DNA from: Gemmatimonadota bacterium
GTDB lineage: Bacteria > Gemmatimonadota > Gemmatimonadetes > Gemmatimonadales > Gemmatimonadaceae
Direction: 5' to 3'
Length of the DNA stretch: 35,110 nt
NCBI GenBank assembly: GCA_025359135.1
Contig: JANYHJ010000110.1
Span: forward strand, 1-35,110
Below the pieces are notes generated by a model, which saw only the letters and a list, made by a program, of their open reading frames with translations, ran no database searches and was not told the origin of the DNA. Both the position numbers and the translations under genes were made by a program. Of the stretch, positions 1-7,918 are shown in pieces (within the stretch, counting starts at the first letter, position 1; each line of letters opens with the position of its first letter).

Positions 1-2106
1 GCGCGGCGTGCCCGGCATCAGGTTGTCGTTCGTGTTGGCCGCCACGATGTAGCGCGCATCGAAGAGGTTGTCGAGGTTCGCCTGCACCGACCACGTCGCA
101 TCGAGGCGGGCGTACACCGCCAGATCCACGCGCGTGAAGCCCGGCAAGGCAACCGCGTTGTCGTTCGCGGCGTACATGGCCGACTGGCGCTGAATGCCGA
201 GCCCGACGCCGAGGGTCGGGTTCACGTCCACGCGCTGCCAGAGCGAGAGGGTGTGGCGCGGCAAGTTGGCCAGGCGCGCGCCGGACGGCACCGTGGCGCT
301 GAGCGCCTGCGTGAAGCGGCCATCCTGGAAGGCGTAGCCGCCCGCCACCTGCCATCCCGAGCGGAGTGCGCCGGAGAAGCCGAGCTCCACGCCGTTGGTG
401 CGCTGCGCGGAGGCGAGGATCGACTTGGTCGCATCGAGTGGATCGGGCACGATGACGTTCGAGCGCGTGAGGTGATAGCCGGCCGCAGTGAGCGCGAGCG
501 ATTCGCTCACGTCCCACTTGGCGCCGAGCTCCGTGTTGCGGAATTCCTCGGGCGCCAACGCCTGGTTGGTGAGCGAGAGCGAGCTCAGCTGGTCTCCGGC
601 GCGCGGCACGAAACTCTGCGACCAACTCGAGTAGAGCGACACCGTCTCGATCGGCTTCACGATCAGTCCCGCGCGCGGTGAGAGCGGCACGTCATGGCTC
701 GAGAGCAGCGTGTTCGTGCGGCGATTGGTCATGTCGAGCTGGAAGCGGTCGACACGGAGCCCGGCCACCGCCTGCAGCCACGGCGTGATCTGCAGCTGAT
801 CCTGCACGTAGAGCGCGGCCACCTGCGCAATGCCGGTGTTGCTCGCGTCCGTCGCACTCGGCTTCCAGGTGAGCGAGGTGGCGGTCGTCGGCGCAGACAG
901 CGGGACCGGCGAGGTGGTCGCGTTGCCGGCGAAGTAGCCGGTCAGGCGCACGTTGTCCGTGGACTGCTGGCCGAGCTCGACGCCGGCGAGGAGACGATGC
1001 ACGACGGGGCCCGTCGACCCGGAGAAGGTGAGGTCGGTCTGGAGGAACAGGTTCTGCCGGCTGGTCGTGTTCTGGTAGGCGCCTAGGGGGACGGTGAGCG
1101 TGGCTGCCGCGACGGAGCCCGCCGCGTACACGTTGCGATACATCTTGTCGTAGTCGGCCGTCAGGAGCCGGCTCTCGACGCGCGCGCCATTCTCCCACGC
1201 GTGGGAGAGCGCGACGGTCGCGATATGCGCGGTGACGTTTGCTCGGCTCGTGGCGGGGTCGCCGAAGAAGGTGCTCGCGTAGCGGTCGAGATCGACAGGG
1301 GCGCCGGCGAACGACGGGACGCCACGGTCTGCCGTGCGATCGTCGCGGTAGTGCTCCACCGTCACGCGCCAGAGCGTGCGCTCACCGGCGCGCCACGCGA
1401 GCGATGGCGTGATGCCCTCGCGGCGAGCGTTGACCCCCGAGCGAAAGCTGTCGTCCTGCTCGAGCACGGCGCTCACCCGTCCGGCCAGGGTGGACGTGAG
1501 TGCATCGCCCAGGTCGCCCGTGATGCGTCGCTCGCTCGAGGCGCCACCCTGGATCGCGACGTCGCCGACCGGCGTCCAGCCGGCCAGTCGCGTGACGCGA
1601 TTGAGGACGCCGCCGGCGCCGCCACGTCCGAACGTCATCGCGTTCGGTCCCTTGAGGGCCTCGATGCGCTCCACGTTGTAGAGATCGCGGAAGTACTGCA
1701 CGTCATCGCGCAGACCATCGACGAAGAGGTCGCCGGTGGAGGTGTTGCCGCGCAGGACCGGTGCGTCACGGTTCCCCTCGCCATGCGACATGCCGACGCC
1801 GGGGAGGTAGCGGACGGCATCGGCCATGCCGCGCATGGCCTGGTCGCGGATGAGCGGCGCGGTGAGGACCGCGACGGACTGTGGCACGTCGCGAAGCGGG
1901 GTGTCAGTGCGCGTCGCGGTGCGCGAGCGGAGCGCCGCGTAGCCCTTGGTCGCCGGCTGTCGCGTCGCCTGCACGCGCAGGGTGTCGAGCTGCTGGCGGC
2001 GCGCGGTTCGAGCGGCCGAATCGGTCGGCGTCTGCCCGGAGGCAGGCGCCGCGCTGACGACGAGCGTGACAGCGATCAGGGCAGGTACGAACAGGGAAGC
2101 TGGCAT
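1..2106 (-). CDS. TonB-dependent siderophore receptor (3' end cut by window)
   Basis: Outer-membrane beta-barrel that imports a ferric siderophore using TonB-ExbBD energy. Translating the minus strand from the ATG at 2106 gives 702 open codons running off the window edge. Residues 1-24 look like a signal peptide. A TonB-box-like DTLRVQAT sits near residue 41. A plug domain follows, with the siderophore-receptor signature TDTPLRDVPQSVAVL (about 67-81), RYLPGVG and LRGNTSTGDLFVDGLRDD. The rest is barrel, ending with the typical C-terminal NLFDARYIVAANTNDN. Family members are about 700-730 residues, so only a few C-terminal residues should be missing. The upstream region carries a promoter-like sequence and a Fur box, so iron repression is likely. 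The particular siderophore cannot be told from sequence. It is divergent from the flavoenzyme gene at 2329. Confidence 0.93.
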   Translation of the reverse strand, partial: MPASLFVPALIAVTLVVSAAPASGQTPTDSAARTARRQQLDTLRVQATRQPATKGYAALRSRTATRTDTPLRDVPQSVAVLTAPLIRDQAMRGMADAVRYLPGVGMSHGEGNRDAPVLRGNTSTGDLFVDGLRDDVQYFRDLYNVERIEALKGPNAMTFGRGGAGGVLNRVTRLAGWTPVGDVAIQGGASSERRITGDLGDALTSTLAGRVSAVLEQDDSFRSGVNARREGITPSLAWRAGERTLWRVTVEHYRDDRTADRGVPSFAGAPVDLDRYASTFFGDPATSRANVTAHIATVALSHAWENGARVESRLLTADYDKMYRNVYAAGSVAAATLTVPLGAYQNTTSRQNLFLQTDLTFSGSTGPVVHRLLAGVELGQQSTDNVRLTGYFAGNATTSPVPLSAPTTATSLTWKPSATDASNTGIAQVAALYVQDQLQITPWLQAVAGLRVDRFQLDMTNRRTNTLLSSHDVPLSPRAGLIVKPIETVSLYSSWSQSFVPRAGDQLSSLSLTNQALAPEEFRNTELGAKWDVSESLALTAAGYHLTRSNVIVPDPLDATKSILASAQRTNGVELGFSGALRSGWQVAGGYAFQDGRFTQALSATVPSGARLANLPRHTLSLWQRVDVNPTLGVGLGIQRQSAMYAANDNAVALPGFTRVDLAVYARLDATWSVQANLDNLFDARYIVAANTNDNLMPGTPR

Positions 2107-2122
2107 GGAGGCCTGTAGTAAA

Positions 2123-2137
2123 TGAGAATGATTGTCA
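2123..2137 (-). promoter_or_regulatory. Fur box, receptor side
   Basis: The 7-1-7 palindrome TGAGAAT-G-ATTGTCA closely matches the Fur consensus TGATAAT-N-ATTATCA (13 of 14 arm positions, by eye). It lies 17 bases upstream of the receptor start codon, just downstream of the predicted -10 element, where bound Fur would block transcription. Confidence 0.8.
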
Positions 2138-2151
2138 TTTGCGACTAGCGC

Positions 2152-2180
2152 AGGCTATGCTCTCGGAATTCAATGGTCAA
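2152..2180 (-). promoter_or_regulatory. Predicted promoter of the siderophore receptor
   Basis: On the minus strand TTGACC (2180-2175) and TAGCCT (2157-2152) are separated by exactly 17 bases, a sigma-70-type layout. Transcription would start near 2145, placing the Fur box at 2123-2137 in the first transcribed bases. Confidence 0.5.
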
Positions 2181-2198
2181 TGGCGAATTAAAGTTAGA

Positions 2199-2213
2199 TG
2201 ATAGCGATTCTCA
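2199..2213 (+). promoter_or_regulatory. Second Fur-box-like palindrome
   Basis: TGATAGC-G-ATTCTCA is a 7-1-7 site matching the Fur consensus at about 11 of 14 arm positions. It lies between the divergent receptor and flavoenzyme genes, 115 bases before the flavoenzyme ATG, and is weaker than the site at 2123-2137. It may extend iron control to the plus-strand gene or act as an auxiliary site for the receptor. Confidence 0.5.
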
Positions 2214-2328
2214 TTATTGACCGTCCTTGCACAGCTTCGAACTGCCCCAAGACGGGACGAGACGTCGTCCTCGCGGCCCCCGGATTCTGGCGCTACACTC
2301 TGCCCGTCTTCCACCCGAGCATCCGCCC

Positions 2329-4161
2329 ATGGCGCGCGACCCCATCACACGGCGCGATTTCCTCAACGGCGCCAGCATCGCCATCGGTGGCGCGCTCGTC
2401 GTGCCATGGGCCGAAGCACTCGCCGCCGACACCCCGCCCGGCGCCGAGTACTATCCGCCGGCCAAGACGGGGCTTCGCGGTACGCACGACGGCGCCTGGG
2501 AAACGATGCACGCACGCGTGCAGGGCGCCACATGGAAAGTCGGTGCGGCCGAGGAGCGCTACGACCTCGTGGTCGTCGGCGGTGGTATCAGTGGCCTCTC
2601 GGCTGCCCGCTTCTACCTCCAGGCCCGGCCCGACGCCCGCATCCTGATCCTCGACAATCACGACGACTTCGGCGGTCACGCCAAGCGCAACGAGTTTTCC
2701 ATCAATGGACAGACGCGCATCGGCTACGGCGGAACCGAGTCGATCGACACGCCGTCCGCCTACACGCCCGAGGCTGCGCGCACGCTGCGCGAGATCGGCA
2801 TCGACACGCAGAAGTTCTACGAGGCATTCGACCAGACGCTCTACAGCAAGCTCAACCTTTCGCGCTCGATCGTTTTCGACGCCGACAACTTCGGCAGGCA
2901 GACCTACGTCACGGGCTACGGCAAACGGTCATGGGAGGAGTTCGCGCAGCTCGCTCCGCTCAACGATCGCGCGCGGCGCGATTTCGTGCGCATCCAGACC
3001 GAAACCACCGACTATCTGGCCGGCATGTCGCGCGAACAACGCCTCGAGCTGCTGAGCCGCACCAGCTACGAGGCCTGGCTGCGCGATTGGTGCAAGGTCG
3101 ATCCGCAGCTGCTCGAACTCTGGCGCAAGTGGGGCATGAGCTTCTGGTGCGTGGGCATCGACCAGATCCCCTGTTCGCTCATCCTCGACTACGACGGCGG
3201 CATGCCGGGCCTCGATCACACGATGCCGCGCTTCGGCGATCGCGGCGACGAGCCCTACATCTTCCATTTCCCTGACGGCAATGCCTCCGTCGCGCGCCTC
3301 CTCGTGCGCGCCCTCGTGCCCGCCGCCATGCCCGGCAGCACGATGGAGGACGTCGTCACCACGCGCGCCCGCTACGACCAGCTCGACCGGCGCGGACGCC
3401 CCGTGCGCATCCGGCTCAATTCGACCGCCGTCAACGTGCAGCACACCGCCGGCAACGGCGCGGTCGACATCACCTACGTCACGGCCGGCAAGGCCCACAA
3501 GGTGAGCGCTGGGCGCTGCATCATGGCTTGCTACAACATGGCCATCCCCTACATCTGTCCCGAACTCAGCGCGTCGCAGAAGCGCGGGCTCGCCTACGGC
3601 GTGAAGGTGCCACTCGTCTACACCAAGGTGCTCGTGCCCAACTGGCGTCCCTTCGCCGAACTCGGCACCGACTTCGTCTACTACACCAAGGACTTCTTCA
3701 AGCAGGTTGAGCTCGACTATCCCGTCTCGATCGGCAACTACCGTCGCTCGCAGACGCCCGACGAACCGATGGTCCTCCACATGTGCCATGTGCACCACGA
3801 CAACGTGCACAAGGGACCCGAGCTCTGGCGCGAGGGACGCCGCCGGCTCATGACGACCTCCTTTGCCACCTTCGAACATCACGTCAAGGACCAGCTCGAC
3901 CAGGCCTTGAAGGGCGCTGGCTTCGACGCCGAGCGCGACGTGAAGGCCATCACCGTCAACCGCTGGTCGCACGGCTACGCCTACTCGCCGCACCTCCTCT
4001 GGGAACCGACCTGGGCCACCGAAGCCGACAAACCGTGGGTCATCGGGCGACAGAAGTTCGGCCGTATCTCGATCGCGAACTCCGATGCCGGCGCGCGGGC
4101 CGATACCAACGCCGCCATCACGCAGGGCTACCGCGCGGTGCAAGAGGCGCTCGCGGGATAG
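2329..4161 (+). CDS. Tat-exported FAD-dependent amine oxidase-like protein (spermidine dehydrogenase-like)
   Basis: A 610-residue flavoprotein. The N-terminus has a twin-arginine signal (ITRRDFLNG followed by a hydrophobic stretch, cut near ALA-AD), so the folded protein is probably exported to the periplasm. A Rossmann dinucleotide site, DLVVVGGGISGLSAARFY, lies at about residues 82-99, followed by DNHDDFGGHAKRNEF, the FAD-contacting region typical of NAD(P)-binding amine oxidase relatives. The length, Tat motif and C-terminal HGYAYSP / NSDAGARADTNAAITQGYRA region resemble Pseudomonas spermidine dehydrogenase (SpdH) and its uncharacterised relatives. The substrate is inferred, not shown. An in-frame TTG at 2227 would add 34 residues, but the ATG puts the Tat motif at the very N-terminus. 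The upstream Fur-like site suggests iron control. Confidence 0.85.
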   Translation: MARDPITRRDFLNGASIAIGGALVVPWAEALAADTPPGAEYYPPAKTGLRGTHDGAWETMHARVQGATWKVGAAEERYDLVVVGGGISGLSAARFYLQARPDARILILDNHDDFGGHAKRNEFSINGQTRIGYGGTESIDTPSAYTPEAARTLREIGIDTQKFYEAFDQTLYSKLNLSRSIVFDADNFGRQTYVTGYGKRSWEEFAQLAPLNDRARRDFVRIQTETTDYLAGMSREQRLELLSRTSYEAWLRDWCKVDPQLLELWRKWGMSFWCVGIDQIPCSLILDYDGGMPGLDHTMPRFGDRGDEPYIFHFPDGNASVARLLVRALVPAAMPGSTMEDVVTTRARYDQLDRRGRPVRIRLNSTAVNVQHTAGNGAVDITYVTAGKAHKVSAGRCIMACYNMAIPYICPELSASQKRGLAYGVKVPLVYTKVLVPNWRPFAELGTDFVYYTKDFFKQVELDYPVSIGNYRRSQTPDEPMVLHMCHVHHDNVHKGPELWREGRRRLMTTSFATFEHHVKDQLDQALKGAGFDAERDVKAITVNRWSHGYAYSPHLLWEPTWATEADKPWVIGRQKFGRISIANSDAGARADTNAAITQGYRAVQEALAG

Positions 4162-4240
4162 GCACCTGATGCACCTCGCGGCCGACGCCCTGGCGCAGAC
4201 CTCGGCGCGCCGCACGATCCGCCGCCGCCGCCGAGTTCGC

Positions 4241-4307
4241 CTCGTTCCACTACGTCGTTCCGCTGTCTCGTTCCGCTGTCTCGTTCCACTTCCTCGTTCC
4301 ACTCCGC
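4241..4307. repeat. Tandem repeat, 13-bp period, about five copies
   Basis: The hexamer CGTTCC recurs at 4243, 4256, 4269, 4282 and 4295, exactly 13 bases apart. The unit is CTCGTTCCRCTNY, alternating CGTTCCGCTGT and CGTTCCACTNC forms. The array occupies the short gap before the serine hydrolase gene and ends a few bases before its ATG at 4314, so it falls in the leader of that mRNA. No clear Shine-Dalgarno sequence is visible within it. Confidence 0.8.
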
Positions 4308-4313
4308 TGCCCC

Positions 4314-5690
4314 ATGCGCGCTCGTCACGTCATCGCCGCCACCGTCGTTTTCGTCCTCTCGCTCCCGTCCTCCGCGCGCGCCCAGTCGGCCGACCGCGCG
4401 GCGCTCACGCGCGCGCTCGACTCCATCGTCACGGCCGAGATGGCGCTCCACCAGTGGCCGAGCGTCTCCGCCCTGATGGTCCGCGGTCGCGACACGATCG
4501 TCAATCGCGCATACGGCCAGTCCGATCTCGAGAACGACACGCCCGCGCGTGTCGACGGCATCTACTGGATCGGCTCCGTGACCAAGCAGTTCGTGATCGC
4601 CGAACTCCTGCGCCTGGCCGAGCGCGGCGTGCTGAGCATGGACGACACGGTGGGACGCTGGCTGCCCAACGAGCCCGAGGCGTGGCGTGGCACGACGATG
4701 CGCCAACTCGCGTGGCACTCGTCGGGCATTCCGAGTTACACCGGCCAAGCGCGCTCGGGGGCGGCGCTCGTGCGCGCGAATTCGCCCGTTGATTCGGCGC
4801 TCGCACTCGTGCGTGGCGTGCCATTCGACTTCCCGCGCGGCTCGAACATGCTCTACAACAACACGGGCTACCTTCTGCTCGGCCGCATCATCGAGGAAGC
4901 CACGCACAAGTCGCTCGCCGACGCCTTGCGCGAGGATCTCTTCGGGCCGCTCGCACTCACCCACATGTCCTACTGCTCGCTCACGCAACTCGTGCCGAAC
5001 CGCGCTGCGGGATATTCGCGCGTTGGCAGCAGCGTGCAGCGCGCGATTCTCTGGTGGCCCGATATGGCGCACGGCGCCGGCGCGCTCTGCGGCACCGTCG
5101 GCGATCTCGTGAAGTGGAGCCAGGCGCTGCACGGCGGCAAGGTCGTGTCGCCTGCGAGCTACGCGCTCATGACGGCGGCGGGGCACCTCAACGACGGCAC
5201 CGAGTTGCGCTACGCCATGGGCCTCCTGCGCACCGACGTCGCCGGACGGCGCTCGTTCCAGCACACGGGTGGCATCGCGGGCTTCACCACCTGGCTCGCC
5301 TACCTGCCGGACGAAGACCTGCACGTGGCGATGTTCGTGAACCTGAACGCCGGCGGTGAACGCCCCTCGCTCGCCGGGGTGAAGATGGTAGAGCGCGTGC
5401 TGGGCCCGAGGCCGCCAACACCAGCGGTCGCACTCGACGCGAAGGCACGGGCATCGTACGCGGGGAGCTACGGCAAGGCGCCGCTCATCTTCACCGTGCG
5501 CGACGTGGACGGCCACCTCACGATCGCGCTGCCCGGTGCGCCACCGTCAGCGCTCACGTATCGTGGCAACGACCGCTTCGAGAGCGAGAGCGGCGCGACG
5601 ATCGTGCGCTTCGAACGTGCCGCGCCGAACGCGCCCTCCAACCGGTTGCGCTACGACGCCGGCTCGATGTACCTCACGCTCGAACGCTAG
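4314..5690 (+). CDS. Secreted serine hydrolase, beta-lactamase class C / esterase family
   Basis: A 458-residue serine hydrolase with an N-terminal signal peptide (cleavage near ARAQS, residue 24), so probably periplasmic or secreted. All three active-site motifs of the penicillin-binding / class C fold are visible: SVTK (nucleophile S88, K91), YNN (Y181, N183) and HTGG (317-320) in the KTG position. A C-terminal extension from about residue 375 is of the small beta-barrel type often found in D-aminopeptidase/esterase-like members. The HTG form and the extension argue for a peptidase or esterase rather than an antibiotic-resistance beta-lactamase; the substrate is unknown. Its 3' end overlaps the tail of a minus-strand reading frame (5547-6050). 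Confidence 0.88.
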   Translation: MRARHVIAATVVFVLSLPSSARAQSADRAALTRALDSIVTAEMALHQWPSVSALMVRGRDTIVNRAYGQSDLENDTPARVDGIYWIGSVTKQFVIAELLRLAERGVLSMDDTVGRWLPNEPEAWRGTTMRQLAWHSSGIPSYTGQARSGAALVRANSPVDSALALVRGVPFDFPRGSNMLYNNTGYLLLGRIIEEATHKSLADALREDLFGPLALTHMSYCSLTQLVPNRAAGYSRVGSSVQRAILWWPDMAHGAGALCGTVGDLVKWSQALHGGKVVSPASYALMTAAGHLNDGTELRYAMGLLRTDVAGRRSFQHTGGIAGFTTWLAYLPDEDLHVAMFVNLNAGGERPSLAGVKMVERVLGPRPPTPAVALDAKARASYAGSYGKAPLIFTVRDVDGHLTIALPGAPPSALTYRGNDRFESESGATIVRFERAAPNAPSNRLRYDAGSMYLTLER

Positions 5691-6050
5691 CGCTCCATCA
5701 CCGTCACGCTCGAGCGCCGGCACGCCAGCGCCGCATTCACGACCCTGGCGACGCCCCGGACGGCGCCCGCTCCTCGGCCTGCGCGCGAGCACCAGATCGG
5801 CCTGGCTGCCCTCGAGCAGCAAGTCGCCCGCGACCAGCGAGACCTGTCCGCCCGGTTGCGCCGTGTCGGCGAGCGCCGTACAGAGCGCCGCGAGCATGCG
5901 CAGCCCGTGCGCGTTGCCGCCCACGATCACCGTGGGCGCGAACCCTTCCTTCTCCTCGACGCCGAGCCAGAGTTCCGCGTCGTCGTGGATGTCGACGCTC
6001 AGCGTCGGTTCATTCCCGTCATCGGCCTGCGTCTCCGGCCTATCGGTCAT
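5547..6050 (-). CDS. Hypothetical protein, conserved-looking N-terminal part
   Basis: A 167-residue frame with ATG at 6050. The first 95 residues have normal protein character: DAELWLGVEEKEGFAPTVIVGG, then a helical LRMLAALCTALAD and a strand-rich QVSLVAGDLLLEGSQADLVLA. The remainder (after about 5775) is Arg/Gly-rich, runs 144 bases antisense into the 3' end of the serine hydrolase gene and looks like read-through. The original stop may have been lost, or the frame shifted near 5780. No known family was recognised. It lies 63 bases downstream of the RuBisCO-like gene on the same strand, so it may belong to that operon. Confidence 0.5.
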   Translation of the reverse strand: MTDRPETQADDGNEPTLSVDIHDDAELWLGVEEKEGFAPTVIVGGNAHGLRMLAALCTALADTAQPGGQVSLVAGDLLLEGSQADLVLARRPRSGRRPGRRQGRECGAGVPALERDGDGALAFEREVHRAGVVAQPVGGRVRRGTFEAHDRRAALALEAVVATIRER

Positions 6051-6113
6051 GGCTGCACTCCATCGAGTGGAAGTCCGGCATCCGTCGCTGGTCCACGATG
6101 TCGCCAATGGCGC

Positions 6114-7349
6114 TCAGGCGCCACTCCCGGCGATGCGCTCCCACTCGCGCCGCAGGCTCGCCGCGCCCTCGGCCGGCCCTCCCGGGTGCGCGAACACGCC
6201 ACGACCGGCGACAAACCCGAACTCCACCGTGCCAAGCCGGCGATGCACCCCCGCAAGGGTCTCCGCGCCGTCGCTGCCGCCCGGCACTGGCAGGCTCGGC
6301 TTGATCGCTGCCATCGGTTCGAGGCAGGCGCGCACGTTGTCCATCACCTCGTGCTCCGGCGTCATCATGCGTGTGCCGAAGCCGGGCATGATGATCACGT
6401 CGGCGCCGGCGAGGCGCTGCAGCCGCGTGATCACGCGCGAATGCACGCCGTGTGCCGGTATGCGCGACAGGGCGGCGATCATGGGGAAGTGCGTCACGAT
6501 CGGCACGCGGGCGTGGCGGCGCAGCTGGCGCACGCCGCTCAGTCCCACCGGCAGCGCATTCACCATCACCATCGTGGCGCCCGCTTCCACGGCGACATCG
6601 TGGAGCCGCGCGAGCTCGCTCACCTCGTCGGTGATGTTGGCGAGGTATCCCTTCGAGCTGCCGGTCTCCATCTCTGCGCGACGTCGCACGACGCCGAGCA
6701 GCGCCGCGCGTGCGGCGAGCGGCGAGTACGGTGCGTCCGCCAGCAGTTCGTCATCCTTGGCCACGTCGAGTCCGCCACACCACGCCTCGTAGCCCAGCTC
6801 CGCAGACGCATCCGGCGGCAGCCCCACGTTCGGCTTGATAACGCCGAAGAAGATCGGCCGGTCGAAGACGCCGAGTTGCGCGCGCACGCCGCCGACTCCG
6901 AACTGCGGACCCTCGAAGAGCGCGAGATACGACGCGGGGAAGCGGATGTCCTCGAGTTTCACGAGGGGAATCCCCGGCGCGAAGAACACCCCTTCGCCGA
7001 GCACGGCGGACAGGAGGTTGGGCAGGCGCGCGCCGAAGTTGCCGTGTGGGTGCGCGAGCGTCGCGCGACAGCGATGCACGGCGCCGGGTGGCGTGACGCC
7101 AAGCGGCACGGAGAAACCATCCGGAAGCGGCGTCGCATCAAGTGCGATGACGCGGGCCGCGAACCGTGGCCGAAGGTCCTCGTTCACGCCCGGACGCTTC
7201 CACTGCGCCGTCGACTGCTCGCTGGCGAGGTGCGCGGCCGCCAGCCGCGGGTCGCCGGCGCACTCGAAGGTGAAGTCCAGCTCGAGGTACTGATCGCCGT
7301 CCAGCTCGTCCCGCTTGGCAAAGAATCCGGTGATGTCGTCCGGTGTCAC
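6114..7349 (-). CDS. RuBisCO-like protein (form IV, large-subunit family)
   Basis: A 411-residue protein of the RuBisCO large-subunit superfamily with a GTG start. N-terminal domain (about 15-130) and TIM barrel (about 135-405) are both present. The metal site is intact: GGLDVAKDDE holds K198 (carbamylated Lys201 in spinach numbering), D200 and E201. K172 in IKPN matches Lys175. Several carboxylase residues are replaced: N174 for Lys177, no Asn123 (GEGVFF), F for Arg295 after H287, no His327, and arginine for loop-6 Lys334 (GFGTRMM). It should therefore be a non-carboxylating RLP that enolises a sugar phosphate or related compound; its substrate is unknown. The start lies 5 bases after the yjbQ stop, so the two are very likely co-transcribed. 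Confidence 0.9.
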   Translation of the reverse strand: MTPDDITGFFAKRDELDGDQYLELDFTFECAGDPRLAAAHLASEQSTAQWKRPGVNEDLRPRFAARVIALDATPLPDGFSVPLGVTPPGAVHRCRATLAHPHGNFGARLPNLLSAVLGEGVFFAPGIPLVKLEDIRFPASYLALFEGPQFGVGGVRAQLGVFDRPIFFGVIKPNVGLPPDASAELGYEAWCGGLDVAKDDELLADAPYSPLAARAALLGVVRRRAEMETGSSKGYLANITDEVSELARLHDVAVEAGATMVMVNALPVGLSGVRQLRRHARVPIVTHFPMIAALSRIPAHGVHSRVITRLQRLAGADVIIMPGFGTRMMTPEHEVMDNVRACLEPMAAIKPSLPVPGGSDGAETLAGVHRRLGTVEFGFVAGRGVFAHPGGPAEGAASLRREWERIAGSGA

Positions 7350-7354
7350 GGCGG

Positions 7355-7783
7355 CTACCCGGCGCGCATCAGGTGCAGGTGCACCTGGCGCACCTCGCGC
7401 GGACCGTCGAGCTCCACGAGGAAGACCGACTGCCAGGCGCCGAGCGTCAGCTCACCGTCAGTCACCGGTATCGACTCGGACGCGTTCAGGAACAAACCAA
7501 GCAGGTGCGCGTGGGCATTGGGGCGGTCGTCGACGGGCGCCTGGTTGTGGCCGTAGGCGACATCGGCGGGCGCGAGTCGCTCGAGGAAACGCACCATGTC
7601 CACCTGCAACCGGCCCTCGCGTTCGTTGATCGTGATGCGCGCCGTCGTGTGCGTGGACGTGATCGTCAGCAAACCGTCGTGCACGCCGCTGGTGCGCACC
7701 CAGGCGCGCAGCGGCGCGGTGAGGTCGATGATCTCGATGGGACGCGTGGTGGCGATAGTGATCGTGTGGTGCAACGTCGGCAT
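7355..7783 (-). CDS. yjbQ: YjbQ family protein (UPF0047)
   Basis: A 142-residue cytosolic protein of the YjbQ/UPF0047 family. Members have weak thiamine-phosphate synthase activity in vitro, but the physiological role is unsettled. Recognisable landmarks are STHTTARITINE, AYGHNQAPVDDRPNAHAHLLGL and the terminal GELTLGAWQSVFLVELDGPREVRQVHLHLM, which is near-diagnostic. Length matches the family (about 135-145). The ATG at 7783 was chosen because upstream codons show no family similarity. It is the first gene of a probable operon with the RuBisCO-like gene 5 bases downstream. It is divergent from the TPR-like gene, and the 135-base gap between them should hold both promoters, although none is clear. 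Confidence 0.92.
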   Translation of the reverse strand: MPTLHHTITIATTRPIEIIDLTAPLRAWVRTSGVHDGLLTITSTHTTARITINEREGRLQVDMVRFLERLAPADVAYGHNQAPVDDRPNAHAHLLGLFLNASESIPVTDGELTLGAWQSVFLVELDGPREVRQVHLHLMRAG

Positions 7784-7918
7784 GCGAGCGGGGCCGGGGA
7801 GCGGGGAGTGGGCGACCGCCGTCATCCTCGCGCGCGGGGCGGACCTGTCGCAAGAGGCGAAGGCCGCCGCCCGGTGCGCGGACATGGAAGAGGTCGGCCA
7901 TGCCCGGAAGATGTACGG

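Noticed and set aside
2929-4302. Minus-strand frame of about 457 codons opposite the flavoenzyme
   Set aside because: Shadow frame; its start lies in the 13-bp tandem repeat, giving an artificial GTRQRN repeat.
4314-5690. Antibiotic-resistance beta-lactamase
   Set aside because: The fold is shared, but the HTGG third motif, the C-terminal extension and the environmental context favour a peptidase or esterase; no AmpC-specific features were found.
7343-7918. Extension of the TPR-like protein upstream to give about 428 residues
   Set aside because: The extension is antisense to yjbQ, contains no conserved sequence, and a good ATG with a ribosome-binding site is present at 7919.
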